A stretch of 64,000 nt of DNA, from NCBI GenBank assembly GCA_905181875.1, contig CAJIZH010000001.1, forward strand, positions 248,001 through 312,000, read 5' to 3'. Positions 1 through 8,210 of this stretch are shown here, one piece after another. Position numbers and translations under genes: made by a program. The stretch's first letter is position 1, and each line of letters starts with the position of its first letter. The DNA comes from Flavobacteriales bacterium UBA6770. Lineage in GTDB: Bacteria > Bacteroidota > Bacteroidia > Flavobacteriales_G > Salibacteraceae. Below the pieces are notes generated by a model. The model was given only the letters and a program-made list of their open reading frames with translations. It was not told where the DNA came from and made no database searches.

Positions 1-640
1 TAAACGCTCGTGTTTGTTCGCCATTTCCGTATATGGTTAAGGGAGTATTATTCAAGATTTGGCGCATAAAAATACCTACGACATTGCGGTAAGGGTCGGA
101 TAAATTTTGTCCAATTCCATAAACATTATGCGGTCTAAATATGGTGTAATTGAGTCCAAATTGCAGGTGAGCTGCTTCTAAATCCAATTCTACTGCATAC
201 TTGGCAATCCCATAAGGATCTTTGGGCTTTGGACTTGTTTCTTCTGTAAAAGGCACTTGGCCTGACCCATAAACGGCAATGGAAGAAGTGAAGATAAAAC
301 GCTCTACGTTGTATTTTACAGCAGCGTTAACAAGATTAATGGATCCAATAACGTTGTTGGTATAATTAAACTTTCTTATAAAATGGCTCAATCCTTCTGC
401 AGCATATGCAGCCAAGTGAAATACGTGTTGGAAATTGTATTCTTTAAAAAGTGATTCGATTAAACCTTCATCTAAAATTGACCCTTGAATGAAGATTACT
501 TTATTTGGAATGTTTCTTTTAAAACCACCACTCAAATCGTCTAAAACGACAACTTGATAATTTGATTTTATCAATTCTTTAGCAACGTGGGAACCAATGA
601 AACCAGCACCTCCTGTTACAAGAACATTCACTGTGCCCAT
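1..640 (-). CDS. NAD-dependent NDP-sugar epimerase/dehydratase (3' end cut by window)
   Basis: This is a short-chain dehydrogenase-type nucleotide-sugar epimerase, probably of the UDP-glucose 4-epimerase group. It would act in the cytoplasm on activated sugars for surface polysaccharide. The N-terminus shows the Rossmann motif VTGGAGFIGSHVA, then LDDLSGG, FHLAAYAAEG, the FTSSIAVYG segment with the catalytic Ser, and YGIAKYAVE, which carries the YxxxK pair. A further motif, FRPHNVYG, is typical of the family. About 213 codons are present; the C-terminal third lies before base 1. The ATG overlaps the TAA stop of the upstream phosphatase gene by one base (TAATG), so the two are probably translationally coupled. 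The exact sugar substrate cannot be told. Confidence 0.88.
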   Translation of the reverse strand, partial: MGTVNVLVTGGAGFIGSHVAKELIKSNYQVVVLDDLSGGFKRNIPNKVIFIQGSILDEGLIESLFKEYNFQHVFHLAAYAAEGLSHFIRKFNYTNNVIGSINLVNAAVKYNVERFIFTSSIAVYGSGQVPFTEETSPKPKDPYGIAKYAVELDLEAAHLQFGLNYTIFRPHNVYGIGQNLSDPYRNVVGIFMRQILNNTPLTIYGNGEQTRAF

Positions 641-1431
641 TATTTAAAATACTGTTGAATGCCTTCTAAGTAGTTTTTATGCAGTGCAGAATTATCGGCT
701 AAAATTTGTTTGCCAAAAATGTAATCTTCGCCGCCTTTCCAATCCGTAACGGTTCCACCAGCTTGCTGAACAATAAATGCTCCGCCGGCAACATCCCAAG
801 GATTTAAGCCATATTCGTAAAACCCTTCAATTCGACCACAGGCAACATAAACTAAATCAATTGCTGCCGAACCTAAACGACGTAAACCACTGGTGGTTTT
901 CATAAAGTGTTTTAGCAAATCAAGGTATTCATCAACTTCCTCATAATCGTGGTAAGGGAATCCGGTAGCAAGTAACGAAAGATGTTCGTCGTTTTGTTTT
1001 GAAACAGCGATTTTATTGCCGTTCAAATAAGCCTTTGAGTCTTTCCAAGCGTAGAATTGTTCTTTAGAGGTCACTTCTAAAACCATTCCGATTACAATTT
1101 TATCGTATTCCTTCAGCGCAATGCTAATCGCGTAAATTGGAATGCCATGAATGAAATTTGTAGTACCGTCAATAGGATCAATTATCCAATTAAAGCGTTC
1201 TCCAATTTTCGTTGAAGTTCCTTCTTCAGCAATGAATCCGGCTTCAGGTAAAAACTCCGACAATCCTTTAACTAAAAGTTCTTCTGAAAGTTTGTCTATA
1301 TGAGTTACGTAATTGTGTAAACCCTTTATCTCAATGTTATTCGGATCGAAGTTTTTACGTTCCAATTGAATTCTAGCTCCAACATTTCTGGACAATTCAT
1401 TGACTTGTTCGCACAATTTTTGATAATCCAT
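640..1431 (-). CDS. Inositol monophosphatase family protein (SuhB-like)
   Basis: This is a Mg2+-dependent, Li+-sensitive sugar or inositol phosphatase of 263 residues, the usual family length. The metal-binding signature is complete. An early EEG supplies one acid, DPIDGTTNF follows near residues 86-94, and the late WDVAGG motif is present near residue 214. The family hydrolyses inositol-1-phosphate and related phosphates, and some members act on 3'-phosphoadenosine compounds, so the substrate is open. It has no signal peptide and is cytoplasmic. Both ends overlap neighbours by one base, with mtaB upstream and the epimerase downstream, which argues for one transcript. Confidence 0.88.
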   Translation of the reverse strand: MDYQKLCEQVNELSRNVGARIQLERKNFDPNNIEIKGLHNYVTHIDKLSEELLVKGLSEFLPEAGFIAEEGTSTKIGERFNWIIDPIDGTTNFIHGIPIYAISIALKEYDKIVIGMVLEVTSKEQFYAWKDSKAYLNGNKIAVSKQNDEHLSLLATGFPYHDYEEVDEYLDLLKHFMKTTSGLRRLGSAAIDLVYVACGRIEGFYEYGLNPWDVAGGAFIVQQAGGTVTDWKGGEDYIFGKQILADNSALHKNYLEGIQQYFK

Positions 1432-2750
1432 TATACCGATATTGGTTCCAAAATAGTGACGAGTACGTTTCCATTCCCATCGATTTTATCTAAAAATACT
1501 CTTTGTGTTTTGTTGACTTTCGATATGTCAAATGGTGTTTGAACTTTCACATAATTTTCAGTGAATCCAGTCATAAAACCTTCTTCATCGGTAGCTTCCC
1601 ACAACACAGTATGTTCTGACCCAATTTGAGATTCGTAGAATTTTCGTTTCTTTTTTGTCGAAAGTATTCTTAGCATTTTACTGCGCTTATTCCTTGTTTC
1701 CATAGGAACAATATCATCCAAGCGAACCGCAGTGGTATTATCCCTTTCGGAATAAGTGAACACGTGTAAGTAGGAAACATCCAATTCTATCAAAAAGTCA
1801 TAGGTTGTCTGAAACTCCTCATCGGTTTCGCCAGGGAAGCCAATAATAACATCTGCACCAATACAGGCGTTTGGCATCAGTTTTTTGATTAATCCAACTC
1901 GGTTTCTATATAATTCGGATAAGTATTTACGGCGCATAGCAATCAGCAAATTATCAGATCCAGACTGCAATGGAATATGAAAATGAGGAACAAATCGTTT
2001 TGAAGTACTTACGTATTCAATGATTTCGTCTCCTAATAAATTAGGCTCAATGCTCGATATTCTAAATCTATCGATACCTTCAATTTGATCCAGTTCTTTA
2101 ACCAAATCAAAGAATGTTTCGGTGGTTCCTTTTCCAAAATCGCCAATATTTACCCCAGTAATGACAACTTCTTTGGCTTCGGTTTGTGCAACTTCTTTGG
2201 CTGTTTTTATGGTTTCTTCAACGGTGTTACTTCGGCTTCTTCCTCGTGCGAGTGGAATAGTGCAGAATGCACAGAAATAATCGCATCCGTCTTGTATTTT
2301 AAGAAAACTACGGGTTCTATCTCCTGATGAAAAGGAAGGGAAGAAGTCTTTTACTTTTCCGATTTTATCATATATAGCGACACCAACCCCTGATTCATTT
2401 TTCTCTAAAGATCCTATGTGATCCAATGCATTGAATTTTTCATCGGCACCGAGCACCAAATCAACTCCTTCAATACTTTTAATTTCTTCTGGTTTTAACT
2501 GAGCATAACAACCCACTACAATCACAAATCCTTTAGGATTTGTACGCAGTGCCTTGCGAACAATATTTCGACATTTCTTGTCCGCGTTATCGGTAACAGA
2601 GCAGGTGTTAATTACATAGCAATCAGAATGTTCAGAGAAGTCAACAGTTGCAAGCCCTTGTTCATTAAAAGACTTAGCAATGCTCGAAGTCTCAGAGAAA
2701 TTGAGCTTACAACCAAGGGTGTAAAAGGCAACTTTTTTATTCGGGTGCAT
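1431..2750 (-). CDS. mtaB: tRNA (N6-threonylcarbamoyladenosine-37) methylthiotransferase
   Basis: This radical-SAM enzyme adds the 2-methylthio group to t6A37 in ANN-decoding tRNAs. The N-terminal UPF0004 domain begins with YTLGCKLNFSE and carries the Cys residues of the auxiliary cluster (CKLN, CSVTDNADKKC, VGCYAQ). The radical-SAM domain has the CDYFCAFC motif followed by PLARGRSRS. A TRAM-like segment closes the protein. The length of 439 residues is normal. The CKLN and CSVT signatures favour MtaB over MiaB or RimO. It is the first gene of an overlapping chain with the phosphatase and epimerase genes. Confidence 0.92.
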   Translation of the reverse strand: MHPNKKVAFYTLGCKLNFSETSSIAKSFNEQGLATVDFSEHSDCYVINTCSVTDNADKKCRNIVRKALRTNPKGFVIVVGCYAQLKPEEIKSIEGVDLVLGADEKFNALDHIGSLEKNESGVGVAIYDKIGKVKDFFPSFSSGDRTRSFLKIQDGCDYFCAFCTIPLARGRSRSNTVEETIKTAKEVAQTEAKEVVITGVNIGDFGKGTTETFFDLVKELDQIEGIDRFRISSIEPNLLGDEIIEYVSTSKRFVPHFHIPLQSGSDNLLIAMRRKYLSELYRNRVGLIKKLMPNACIGADVIIGFPGETDEEFQTTYDFLIELDVSYLHVFTYSERDNTTAVRLDDIVPMETRNKRSKMLRILSTKKKRKFYESQIGSEHTVLWEATDEEGFMTGFTENYVKVQTPFDISKVNKTQRVFLDKIDGNGNVLVTILEPISV

Positions 2751-2759
2751 TACTTATTC

Positions 2760-3041
2760 TTACAAAGTGCAGATTGTTTTTCGAAAAACATCGTAGTTAA
2801 ATCCACCGCTAGATTGAGCAGTAGTGGCTGAATCTTCATAAGAATTACACCATTTATCTGCGTCTTGATCCTTTAGTTTTTTATTGTAGGATTCGGTGGT
2901 ATTGGTTGAAGTGAACAAGGGAAACGGCTGACCATCGGCAGTTGCCGAGCTTGTGGTTGTGCATGAACAGGTTTGATCCTTTGTACAAGATGAGAAATTT
3001 ACCGCTATTAAAACAGTTAGAAAGGTAATTATGATTTTCAT
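2760..3041 (-). CDS. Small hypothetical lipoprotein
   Basis: This is a 93-residue protein with a lipoprotein signal peptide: a Lys start, a hydrophobic run and the lipobox NFSSC, so the mature protein begins at Cys19. The mature part has several further Cys residues (TCSCTT, WCNSY and a C-terminal TICTL) that could pair after export. Bacteroidota genomes often carry such small lipoproteins. I recognise no family and no function can be inferred. It ends 10 bases before mtaB begins and may share that transcript. Confidence 0.6.
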   Translation of the reverse strand: MKIIITFLTVLIAVNFSSCTKDQTCSCTTTSSATADGQPFPLFTSTNTTESYNKKLKDQDADKWCNSYEDSATTAQSSGGFNYDVFRKTICTL

Positions 3042-3152
3042 GGGCTACAAATTATAGATTGCAAATTTAAGGTTCTGAAGTTAGATTTGGTTGAATATCT
3101 GTTCGAGCTTTTCATCTCGCTTAAAGGTTTCGGATTTCACAGAAATAAACGA

Positions 3153-4376
3153 TTAATCTGAAACTAATTTCTCCAATTCACTAAAAAATTGAGGAAACGA
3201 TTTGGATACCACCTTTTCGTTGTCAAAAGTAATTGGGCGAATCAGTGAAACCATAGAAAAAGACATTGCCATTCTATGATCGTTATAGGTTTTAATTTCT
3301 ACTGAATTTTTTGAAGATTGAATTTTGTCGTTGATTTCAATGCTATTTGTGGTTGTTAAGGCAGTGACACCAAGTTTTTTTAATTCAGTTGATAAGGCAT
3401 TAATTCGATTGGTTTCTTTGATAAGCAAGGATTCAAGGCCTGTTGCAATTAGACGAACTCCTAAACAAGCGCATAATACTGCTAGCGTTTGTGCTAAATC
3501 TGGATAATCTGAAAAGTCTAGATTAATCGTTGATGGTAATTGAAAATTTGGAGCTGAAGAAAGAGTGACATCGTTTTCATTAAATGCTGATGAAATACCG
3601 AAATAAGTTGAAAACCACTCCACCAAAATCGCATCTCCTTGTGAAGAGTCATAGTTCAAATTGGTTAATTTAACATTCGCTTTTGAACTTAAGGCTGCGA
3701 CTGCATAAAAGTAACTTGCTGCAGACCAATCTGCTTCTAAATCAATATTTTGCGATTCAAATTTATGAAATTGAACCTTGATAAGGTCTTCTTTAAATTC
3801 AGATATCACGCCTGTTTTTTGAAGTAATTTATTAGTCATTTCGATATAAGGTCGAGAAGCAATTTTTCCAGTAAGATGAATTGTCAAGCCATTTGGTAAC
3901 GAAGGGGCAACTAACATTAATGCAGATATAAATTGGCTACTCGTTTGTGCGGAAATTGAGATCTCCGATGTTAGATTTTCCTTCTTGCAAGGCTCAATTC
4001 GAAGAGGAGGGAAGCCTTCTCTGTTAGTATAGGAAACAGAAGCTCCTATTTGATTCAATGCATTCACCAAAGTTCCAATCGGGCGTTCGAGCATTCGGTC
4101 ACTACCAATAATCTCAACAGTTTGGTTTTGAAACGCCAAATAAGCGGTTAAAAAGCGCATTGCCGTTCCAGCATCCTCAACATCAATAATTGCTTCTAAT
4201 GATTTCAATGAGCACTCAAGAACAACTGAATCGTTAGCATCTGAAAATTTTTGAATTGAAATTTTATTTTGAGATATTGCAGCTAGAATCAAAGCACGAT
4301 TGCACATGCTTTTTGAAATAGGCAGATTTACCGTTCCAGTCAATTCTTTATTGATTTCGCAATAATTCAGGAGCAT
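3153..4376 (-). CDS. aroA: 3-phosphoshikimate 1-carboxyvinyltransferase (EPSP synthase)
   Basis: EPSP synthase joins shikimate-3-phosphate and phosphoenolpyruvate in the sixth step of the chorismate pathway. Family motifs seen are ISKSMCNRALILAA at the N-terminus (phosphate-binding Lys-Ser), DAGTAMRFLTAYLA, the SAQTSSQF segment that binds shikimate phosphate, KETNRI, and the late DHRMAMSFS. At 407 residues it is slightly short for the family (about 430) but no motif is missing. Its ATG overlaps the stop codon of the upstream TPR gene by one base, so the two genes are probably co-transcribed. Confidence 0.93.
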   Translation of the reverse strand: MLLNYCEINKELTGTVNLPISKSMCNRALILAAISQNKISIQKFSDANDSVVLECSLKSLEAIIDVEDAGTAMRFLTAYLAFQNQTVEIIGSDRMLERPIGTLVNALNQIGASVSYTNREGFPPLRIEPCKKENLTSEISISAQTSSQFISALMLVAPSLPNGLTIHLTGKIASRPYIEMTNKLLQKTGVISEFKEDLIKVQFHKFESQNIDLEADWSAASYFYAVAALSSKANVKLTNLNYDSSQGDAILVEWFSTYFGISSAFNENDVTLSSAPNFQLPSTINLDFSDYPDLAQTLAVLCACLGVRLIATGLESLLIKETNRINALSTELKKLGVTALTTTNSIEINDKIQSSKNSVEIKTYNDHRMAMSFSMVSLIRPITFDNEKVVSKSFPQFFSELEKLVSD

Positions 4377-6358
4377 TACTTACAATACTTTTTTATGATT
4401 TTGTAAGCTTCACTAAGGCCTAGTTCTCCTGCCTTGCTTAAATCGCTACAAGCCTTTTTAGGATTATCTAAAAATAGATAATTCAATCCTCTATTCAGAT
4501 AAGCTTCTTTAAAATCTTCGTTAATTTTTATGGCCTTTGTATAGGCTTCTAGTGAACCTTCAAAATCTCTTTGCTCAGCAAGTACTATAGCCATATTAAA
4601 CCAAGCCAAGTAAAAATCAGGCTCCAAGTCAAGGGCCTTTTTGTAAAGTTTTTCTATTTCTTTTAATCGAATATTGACGGTTTCAACATCCTTTAATTCT
4701 ATGGATTGATATTCGTCGCCCGCATTTATGAACTCTCCATTTCCCGTTTCTAGTTTAAGCAGTAATTCCAGTAAATCTAGCATAGCGTTAGCTTTATTAA
4801 AATAGGCTAAAGCTAAATTTGGATTGTTAACGAGCAAAGTATCGTAAGTGGCAATTGCATGGTTGAAGTCAAATTCTGATTTATAAATTGTAGCCTGCCA
4901 CAAATAAAATCGATCATCCTTTAATTGTTCTTTAGAGGAATATTGACTTTTATAAATGGCCATCTGTTCTTCTGCAGTGGGTACATTTTCATTCAACAAA
5001 TAATTTGAAATGTAGAAGAAAGGCTGGTTTTTGTGTTTTTCATTGTACTCGTTTACAAGGGGGGTATTGTAGTATAAATGCGTTTTTTCAACTTGTTTAT
5101 AGGCAATGCTTTTAATTTCAAAAAATGGCATTGCTAAAATTACGATCCGTTGTTCATCCTCGTCGAAATTGGGATGATAAAAATCGGCGTCCATTTTGGT
5201 GAAGCGTTTCAGTATCTCCTCCGTTTCAAGATTGTATTCTTTTTCTCTATTCTGCCCACGAATACTGTTTCCTTTAATGAAATCAAGCTGTGCTCCAGCT
5301 TCGTTGCCTTGTTTCCTGCGCACAAATGCACGATTAAACCAAGCATCCTCCATTTCTGGATAGAGTTTAATTACTTGAGAATACTGTTTTTCTGCCTGCT
5401 TATACAAGTCCATTTTATGATAAGTAAGTGCCAAATTGAAATGGGCTAAAATATTATCTGGATTTATATCAATAACTTTTTTATAGTCGTATGCCGCACC
5501 GTTATAGTTATCTAGTTTTATTCTGATGTTGGCCCGATTATAAAACGCTAATGCGTTATTTGGGTTAAGTTCAACAACTTTTGCATAGTTTTCCTCTGCT
5601 TCTCTATAGTCGAGTTGATCTGCATAAACATTCCCTTTGATAAAATACCCAAGCGAAGATTTTGGGTCTCTGGCAATAGCGGAATCGCAGTCTGCTAGTG
5701 CACCTTTAGGATTAAGTAATGAGTTTTTAGAAACGGCCTTTCTCAGCCATGGTTCTGCGTCAGTCGGATCTATTTCTATGGCTTTATTAAAATCAACAAT
5801 TGCCTTTTCGTATTCTTCTAAATGATTTAAAATTATACCCCGAAGCACATAGCCTGATCCTAAGAATGGATTTATAGAAATGGCTTTTTCAGTTGAAGCT
5901 AAAGCATCAATAAACTCTTCAATTTGAACTTCACTGCTGGCTTTTTGAATGAAGATAAAATAGTTTAATGGATCAATCTTAATCGCTAGTTTATAGTCTT
6001 CAATTGCACCAAAATTATCGTTGTATTGAGCTCGAGCAATTCCTCTGTTTTGAAAAGAAGCAGCACTTAATGGATTGATTAGAATGCATTGGGTATAATC
6101 ATCAGTAGCCCCTTTGTAATCGCCTAATCGATATTTTGCCATTGCCCGGAGGAAATATGCATCAATTAGATAGGGTTTGGATTTTATTGCAAAATTTAGA
6201 CGTTGAATAGCCAACGTGTAGTTTTGGTTTTGCATATCCTCCCTAGCCATAGAGATATACTTTTCGGCATTAAGCTGCCCAAATGATTCAACATTTAGGA
6301 ACAAAGCAAAGAAAAGAATAAGGCAATATCGCACGCCCAAAATTAATGCTTTAGCCAT
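4376..6358 (-). CDS. Secreted or periplasmic tetratricopeptide repeat protein
   Basis: This is a 660-residue protein with an N-terminal signal-like segment ending near SFGQ, followed by a long array of TPR units. Repeats of about 34 residues run from roughly residue 30 to 370 and again from about 510 to the end, with the usual W/Y-G-P spacing such as NPLSAASFQNRGIA and DPTDAEPWLRKA. The central part (about 370-500) is not repeat-like. TPR arrays form protein-binding superhelices, but the partner is unknown. The upstream gap of 83 bases separates it from a divergent gene, so this is probably the first gene of the transcript with aroA. Confidence 0.8.
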   Translation of the reverse strand: MAKALILGVRYCLILFFALFLNVESFGQLNAEKYISMAREDMQNQNYTLAIQRLNFAIKSKPYLIDAYFLRAMAKYRLGDYKGATDDYTQCILINPLSAASFQNRGIARAQYNDNFGAIEDYKLAIKIDPLNYFIFIQKASSEVQIEEFIDALASTEKAISINPFLGSGYVLRGIILNHLEEYEKAIVDFNKAIEIDPTDAEPWLRKAVSKNSLLNPKGALADCDSAIARDPKSSLGYFIKGNVYADQLDYREAEENYAKVVELNPNNALAFYNRANIRIKLDNYNGAAYDYKKVIDINPDNILAHFNLALTYHKMDLYKQAEKQYSQVIKLYPEMEDAWFNRAFVRRKQGNEAGAQLDFIKGNSIRGQNREKEYNLETEEILKRFTKMDADFYHPNFDEDEQRIVILAMPFFEIKSIAYKQVEKTHLYYNTPLVNEYNEKHKNQPFFYISNYLLNENVPTAEEQMAIYKSQYSSKEQLKDDRFYLWQATIYKSEFDFNHAIATYDTLLVNNPNLALAYFNKANAMLDLLELLLKLETGNGEFINAGDEYQSIELKDVETVNIRLKEIEKLYKKALDLEPDFYLAWFNMAIVLAEQRDFEGSLEAYTKAIKINEDFKEAYLNRGLNYLFLDNPKKACSDLSKAGELGLSEAYKIIKKYCK

Positions 6359-6441
6359 ATTTATGACTTTTCGATTTTATTTTTTACAAATAAAATTATA
6401 CCTTAGTTGTTGTAAATTATTGTGCAAAAACGGTTACAAGA

Positions 6442-7449
6442 ATGAAAGAATATTTGGATGTATTTATCAATGGTTATACTGGTTATGCAGGTTATCTATG
6501 GTATGAAATTATGCACCCAACGCTGCATAATTATTTCTATTGGCTAATAGCCATCTCGTTATTTTTTATGGTCTTAGAATGGGTGAAGCCTTGGAGGAAA
6601 GATCAACCAAAGTTTCGTAAGGATTTTTGGATAGATGCATTTTATATGTTTTTCAATTTCTTTCTGTTCTCTCTGATTGTCTATAATGGAGTTTCAGATG
6701 TAATTGTCAAATTTCTAAATAATACAGTGCAAAGTTTAACGGGATTAAGCTCCTTCACTTTGGATCCTTTGAATGGATTTCCATATTGGTCTATTTTACT
6801 TATTGGATTTTTTGTCAGAGATTTTGTACAGTGGAATACACACAGGTTATTGCATGCAACTCCAAGATTATGGGAATTTCACAAGGTGCATCATTCAGTA
6901 AAAGAAATGGGTTTTGCTGCGCACCTTCGTTACCATTGGATGGAAACAATATTATACAGAACCATTGAATACTTGCCCCTCGCTTTATTAGGAATAGGGT
7001 TGTATGACTTCTTTATTATTCATTTATTTAGTCTTGCTATTGGACATCATAATCATGCTAATTTTAAAGCAAAAGGAGCTTACAAAGCAGGTGTTTTGGG
7101 ATTATTAGTTGCTTTATTTATTGTGGACCAAACTGGAATGGAGTTAATAAATTCTATTGCATGGATATTAGGGATGCCAATTGTTTTTGGATTTGCAGTT
7201 GGTCCTTGGATGAAGTACATCTTCAATAGTCCAGAAATGCACATATGGCATCATGTATCTACTTTGCCTAAAGGTCGAAACAAAGGAATAAATTTTGCTA
7301 TTTCCTTGTCAATTTGGGATTATTTGTTTGGTACCGCTGTAATTCCTGAAGACGGCCGTGATATTGAACTAGGATTTCCTGGAATTGAAGAATTTCCAGA
7401 GTCATTTATTGGTCAATGTACTCATGGAGTAGTTTCTAAAAAGAAATAA
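6442..7449 (+). CDS. Sterol desaturase/fatty acid hydroxylase family membrane protein
   Basis: This is a 335-residue integral membrane di-iron oxygenase. The histidine clusters expected for the family are visible: HRLLH, HKVHHS, the HHNHAN region and HIWHH. They lie between several hydrophobic segments and together form the non-haem di-iron site on the cytoplasmic face. Family members hydroxylate or desaturate lipids, including sterols, fatty acids and carotenoids, and the substrate cannot be told here. The gene stands alone, divergent from the TPR gene. Confidence 0.85.
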   Translation: MKEYLDVFINGYTGYAGYLWYEIMHPTLHNYFYWLIAISLFFMVLEWVKPWRKDQPKFRKDFWIDAFYMFFNFFLFSLIVYNGVSDVIVKFLNNTVQSLTGLSSFTLDPLNGFPYWSILLIGFFVRDFVQWNTHRLLHATPRLWEFHKVHHSVKEMGFAAHLRYHWMETILYRTIEYLPLALLGIGLYDFFIIHLFSLAIGHHNHANFKAKGAYKAGVLGLLVALFIVDQTGMELINSIAWILGMPIVFGFAVGPWMKYIFNSPEMHIWHHVSTLPKGRNKGINFAISLSIWDYLFGTAVIPEDGRDIELGFPGIEEFPESFIGQCTHGVVSKKK

Positions 7450-7506
7450 CTTTTAGGCATTTATTTTAAACTGCTTTCGATACTTTCTTCCAACATAAAT
7501 TAAATA

Positions 7507-7790
7507 TTACGCACCCAATACATTAGCTAACAGCGAATTAACTATTACAACTTTTGTTACGTTTTGAATAGCACTAAATGCAGTTAAAGCAGCAATAAAG
7601 GAAATTGTAAATCGGTTGTAATGTTCAAAAAACCAATACATTTTGTGTTTCGCCAAAGGATGTTTATTGACCCCGAAAAACAGGGTTATAATATCTTTAA
7701 AAGAATTAATTCCGAATAATAAATCGAATACAATAAAGATAATTGAGAAGCTGGTGTTACCCAAACAGTAAAGCTAATCGGTAAAAAATA
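7507..7790 (-). pseudogene. Remnant of a small membrane-protein gene
   Basis: An 85-codon open stretch without a good start (TTG at 7764) encodes hydrophobic segments around KHPLAKHKMYWFFEHYNRF and a closing AALTAFSAIQN helix. That pattern resembles the C-terminal half of small multi-pass proteins. Immediately upstream, another frame continues in the same style (YFLPISFTVWVT), followed by in-frame stops. I read this as one gene broken by a frameshift and truncated at its N-terminus. The family could be DUF2306-like, but this is a guess. Confidence 0.4.
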
Positions 7791-8150
7791 TAATAGTTAG
7801 GTATTAGGTCAGGCCTAGGGAATTAATGATTGTATTGAGAAGGTATGAGCTAGTTGATAGTTTTTAGGTCTTGTTGGTAGTTTTGTCAAGCTTTATATAG
7901 GCTCGTTTACTTCTTCAATTCCAGCATTAGAATCAATGCATAATGCACGATGATAGCGGTTATACAATTAGTTTAGCAGTTGGATTAATTGAATCAAGTT
8001 GAATAATTTACACTCTATTTTTTTTATTTAGAAAATAACAGCTAAAACAGTGGTAATGAAACATAGAAAGATAATTATGCAGTATGAAGGTTACATTTTT
8101 TAATAATTTATTTGAATTGGATTTTAGAAGTAGAAAAGTAAGCCAATTTT
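7791..8150. other. Gene-free spacer
   Basis: This is AT-rich DNA with stops in all frames. The only open stretch, a plus-strand run starting at 8084, overlaps the end of the T9SS protein gene and the terminator hairpin and has no protein character. I see no RNA gene or repeat here. Confidence 0.5.
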
Positions 8151-8151
8151 T

Positions 8152-8188
8152 GGGCAAAAAAAAGCGGGGTATTTTAATACCCCGCTTT
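8152..8188 (-). terminator. Rho-independent terminator of the susC-side operon
   Basis: A 13-bp perfect stem is formed by 8161-8173 (AAAGCGGGGTATT) and 8176-8188. On the minus strand it is followed by a run of T residues, seen as the A run at 8156-8163 on the plus strand. It lies 22 bases after the stop of the last gene of the minus-strand arm. Confidence 0.85.
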
Positions 8189-8210
8189 AAACATTTATGT
8201 GTATTTGTAA

